A DNA stretch of 64,000 nt from Floccularia luteovirens (lineage: Eukaryota > Basidiomycota > Agaricomycetes > Agaricales > Squamanitaceae): positions 558,001-622,000 of the forward strand of contig VSJF01000007.1 of assembly GCA_009739215.1 (NCBI GenBank), written 5' to 3'. Position numbers and translations under genes: made by a program. Positions 63,135 through 64,000 of this stretch are shown one piece after another (position 1 is the stretch's first letter; every line of letters begins with the position of its first letter). The notes beneath the pieces were generated by a model. The model had not been told where the DNA came from, made no database searches, and worked only from the letters and a program-made list of their open reading frames with translations.

Positions 63135-64000
63135 ATGGCCCCAACAACATATAAGCGCATCGTTCTTAATGAACGCCCGCAGGGTGATATCGACTCGAAT
63201 ACTTTCCGTACCGAAGCTGTCCCTTTTTCTTCTCTTGTGCCAGGCGATGGACAGGTACTCGTTCAGTGTACATGGCTTTCTTTAGATCCTGCTATGCGCG
63301 GTTATATCAGAGACGTGCGTAGCTACCTGCCACCAGTGCAAATAGGTCAGGTTCGTACATGTTCTAACGATAGAATTAATTAATTATATCATCCGTTCGA
63401 ATGATAACTGGTTTATGGTACATAACTGACCAACTGCTGTTCACTGTTAGGTTATGCGCGCGATGGGTCTTGGAGTTGTGATCGCGGTTGGTAAAGGAAG
63501 TCAGCATCGGGTTGGGGATAACGTTAGTGCAGCTTTAGGTGGGTGACTAATTTAACATACCAGTTTTTCTGTATTGAATGCGAGAGATTTCATAGGAATG
63601 ACAGAATATGCGGTTCTGAATGATAAAGACGTCACCAAACTCAAGTATGCTACTGACATATCCTAGAGTTGTTATTTGAAAGCTGAATATCCTATAGTAT
63701 CCCTCCTAGTGCTCAACCACTCGACTTCCTGAACACCCTTGGGACTTCAGGTAAGAATATCCGACCCCATACTTCTTATATAGTTTACTTGATGGCTTGT
63801 GCTAGGTCTTACTGCTTACCTTGTTCGTTTCTGCCTACATGTTCTCTATACTTCAAATTGACATTTTTTATAGGGATTAAAAAACATTGGGAAGTTAAAA
63901 GCGGGAGAAACTCTTGTTGTCTCTGGTGCTGCAGGCTCCGTTGGATCCATAGTTTGCCAGCTTGGCAAAGCAGCGGGTGCCAAGGTTTATGCTATTGCTG
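63135..64000 (+). CDS. Medium-chain reductase, alkenal/leukotriene-B4 type NADP-dependent (3' end outside window)
   Basis: The gene runs off the right edge. Visible exons read MAPTTYKRIVLNERPQGDID, VQCTWLSLDPAMRGYIRD, VMRAMGLGVVIAVGKGSQHR, VGDNVSAALGMTEYAVLND, LDFLNTLGTSG, LTAYLGLKNIGKLKAGETLV and VSGAAGSVGSIVCQLGKAAG, ending in the Rossmann nucleotide-binding turn. The GAAGSVGS loop and the N-terminal SLDPAMRGYI signature match the zinc-free MDR group (prostaglandin reductase, plant alkenal double-bond reductase, fungal YNCA-type), which reduces alpha,beta-unsaturated carbonyls with NADPH. Four or more introns are already seen; one uses a GTTCGT donor. No zinc-binding Cys pattern is present in the visible part. 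Confidence 0.88.

Overview
The window is nuclear DNA of a filamentous basidiomycete, most likely an Agaricomycete. Genes lie on both strands and are split by many short GT-AG introns (mostly 50-65 nt). Gene content also fits: an Ala/Cys-rich secreted protein family seen in mushroom-forming fungi, fungal aquaglyceroporins with an N-[A/T]-A second pore box, Rom2-type Rho GEF, Svf1, Pbp1 and Snu66. There are no operons, CRISPR arrays or prokaryotic features. I found no rRNA or tRNA gene and no intact transposon. Names come from motifs and remembered family sequences; no search was run.

Layout. 1-1309: 3' part of a repetitive secreted protein. 1978-5598 (minus): OMA1 metalloprotease and SVF1. 5786-7353 (minus): unknown protein. 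7429-10786 (plus): ACL4-type TPR chaperone and a PfkB sugar kinase. 11230-13355: COX4 (minus) and a mitochondrial RMND1/DUF155 protein (plus). 13627-17303: Rho1 GEF. 17565-19083 (minus): SQT1/AAMP WD40 protein. 19533-24588 (plus): ERp38-type protein disulfide isomerase, a TDP2-like phosphodiesterase and a GPI-anchored protein. 24.6-27.4 kb: no recognisable gene. 27440-32685: MFS sugar transporter (plus) and GH13 alpha-amylase (minus). 33193-41093: coiled-coil protein, a Gly/Met-rich protein, a GNAT acetyltransferase and a disordered nuclear protein. 41723-45554: BUB1 checkpoint kinase. 45840-53548: PBP1/ataxin-2, RNase H2 subunit A and SNU66/SART1. 54828-55174: complex I 9.5 kDa subunit. 55.2-57.8 kb: sparse. 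57787-62414: tandem pair of aquaglyceroporins. 63135-64000: 5' part of a medium-chain reductase.

There is no single pathway. Themes are mitochondrial function (OMA1, COX4, RMND1-like, NUO-9.5), ribosomal-protein chaperones (ACL4 for Rpl4, SQT1 for Rpl10), RNA biology (PBP1, RNase H2A, SNU66), a starch/sugar pair (amylase and transporter) and glycerol/water channels.

The most unusual signals are in gene architecture. Very small exons are needed to keep frame in the amylase (4 nt, completing the catalytic Asp codon), the GPI protein (2 nt) and the PDI (15 and 13 nt, across the CGHC active site). One intron appears to be GC-AG. Three conserved genes (COX4, BUB1, RNase H2A) show apparent single-base frame shifts near their 3' ends, which may be assembly errors. 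BUB1 carries five F-x-P-F-x-D motifs resembling APC/C-binding ABBA motifs.
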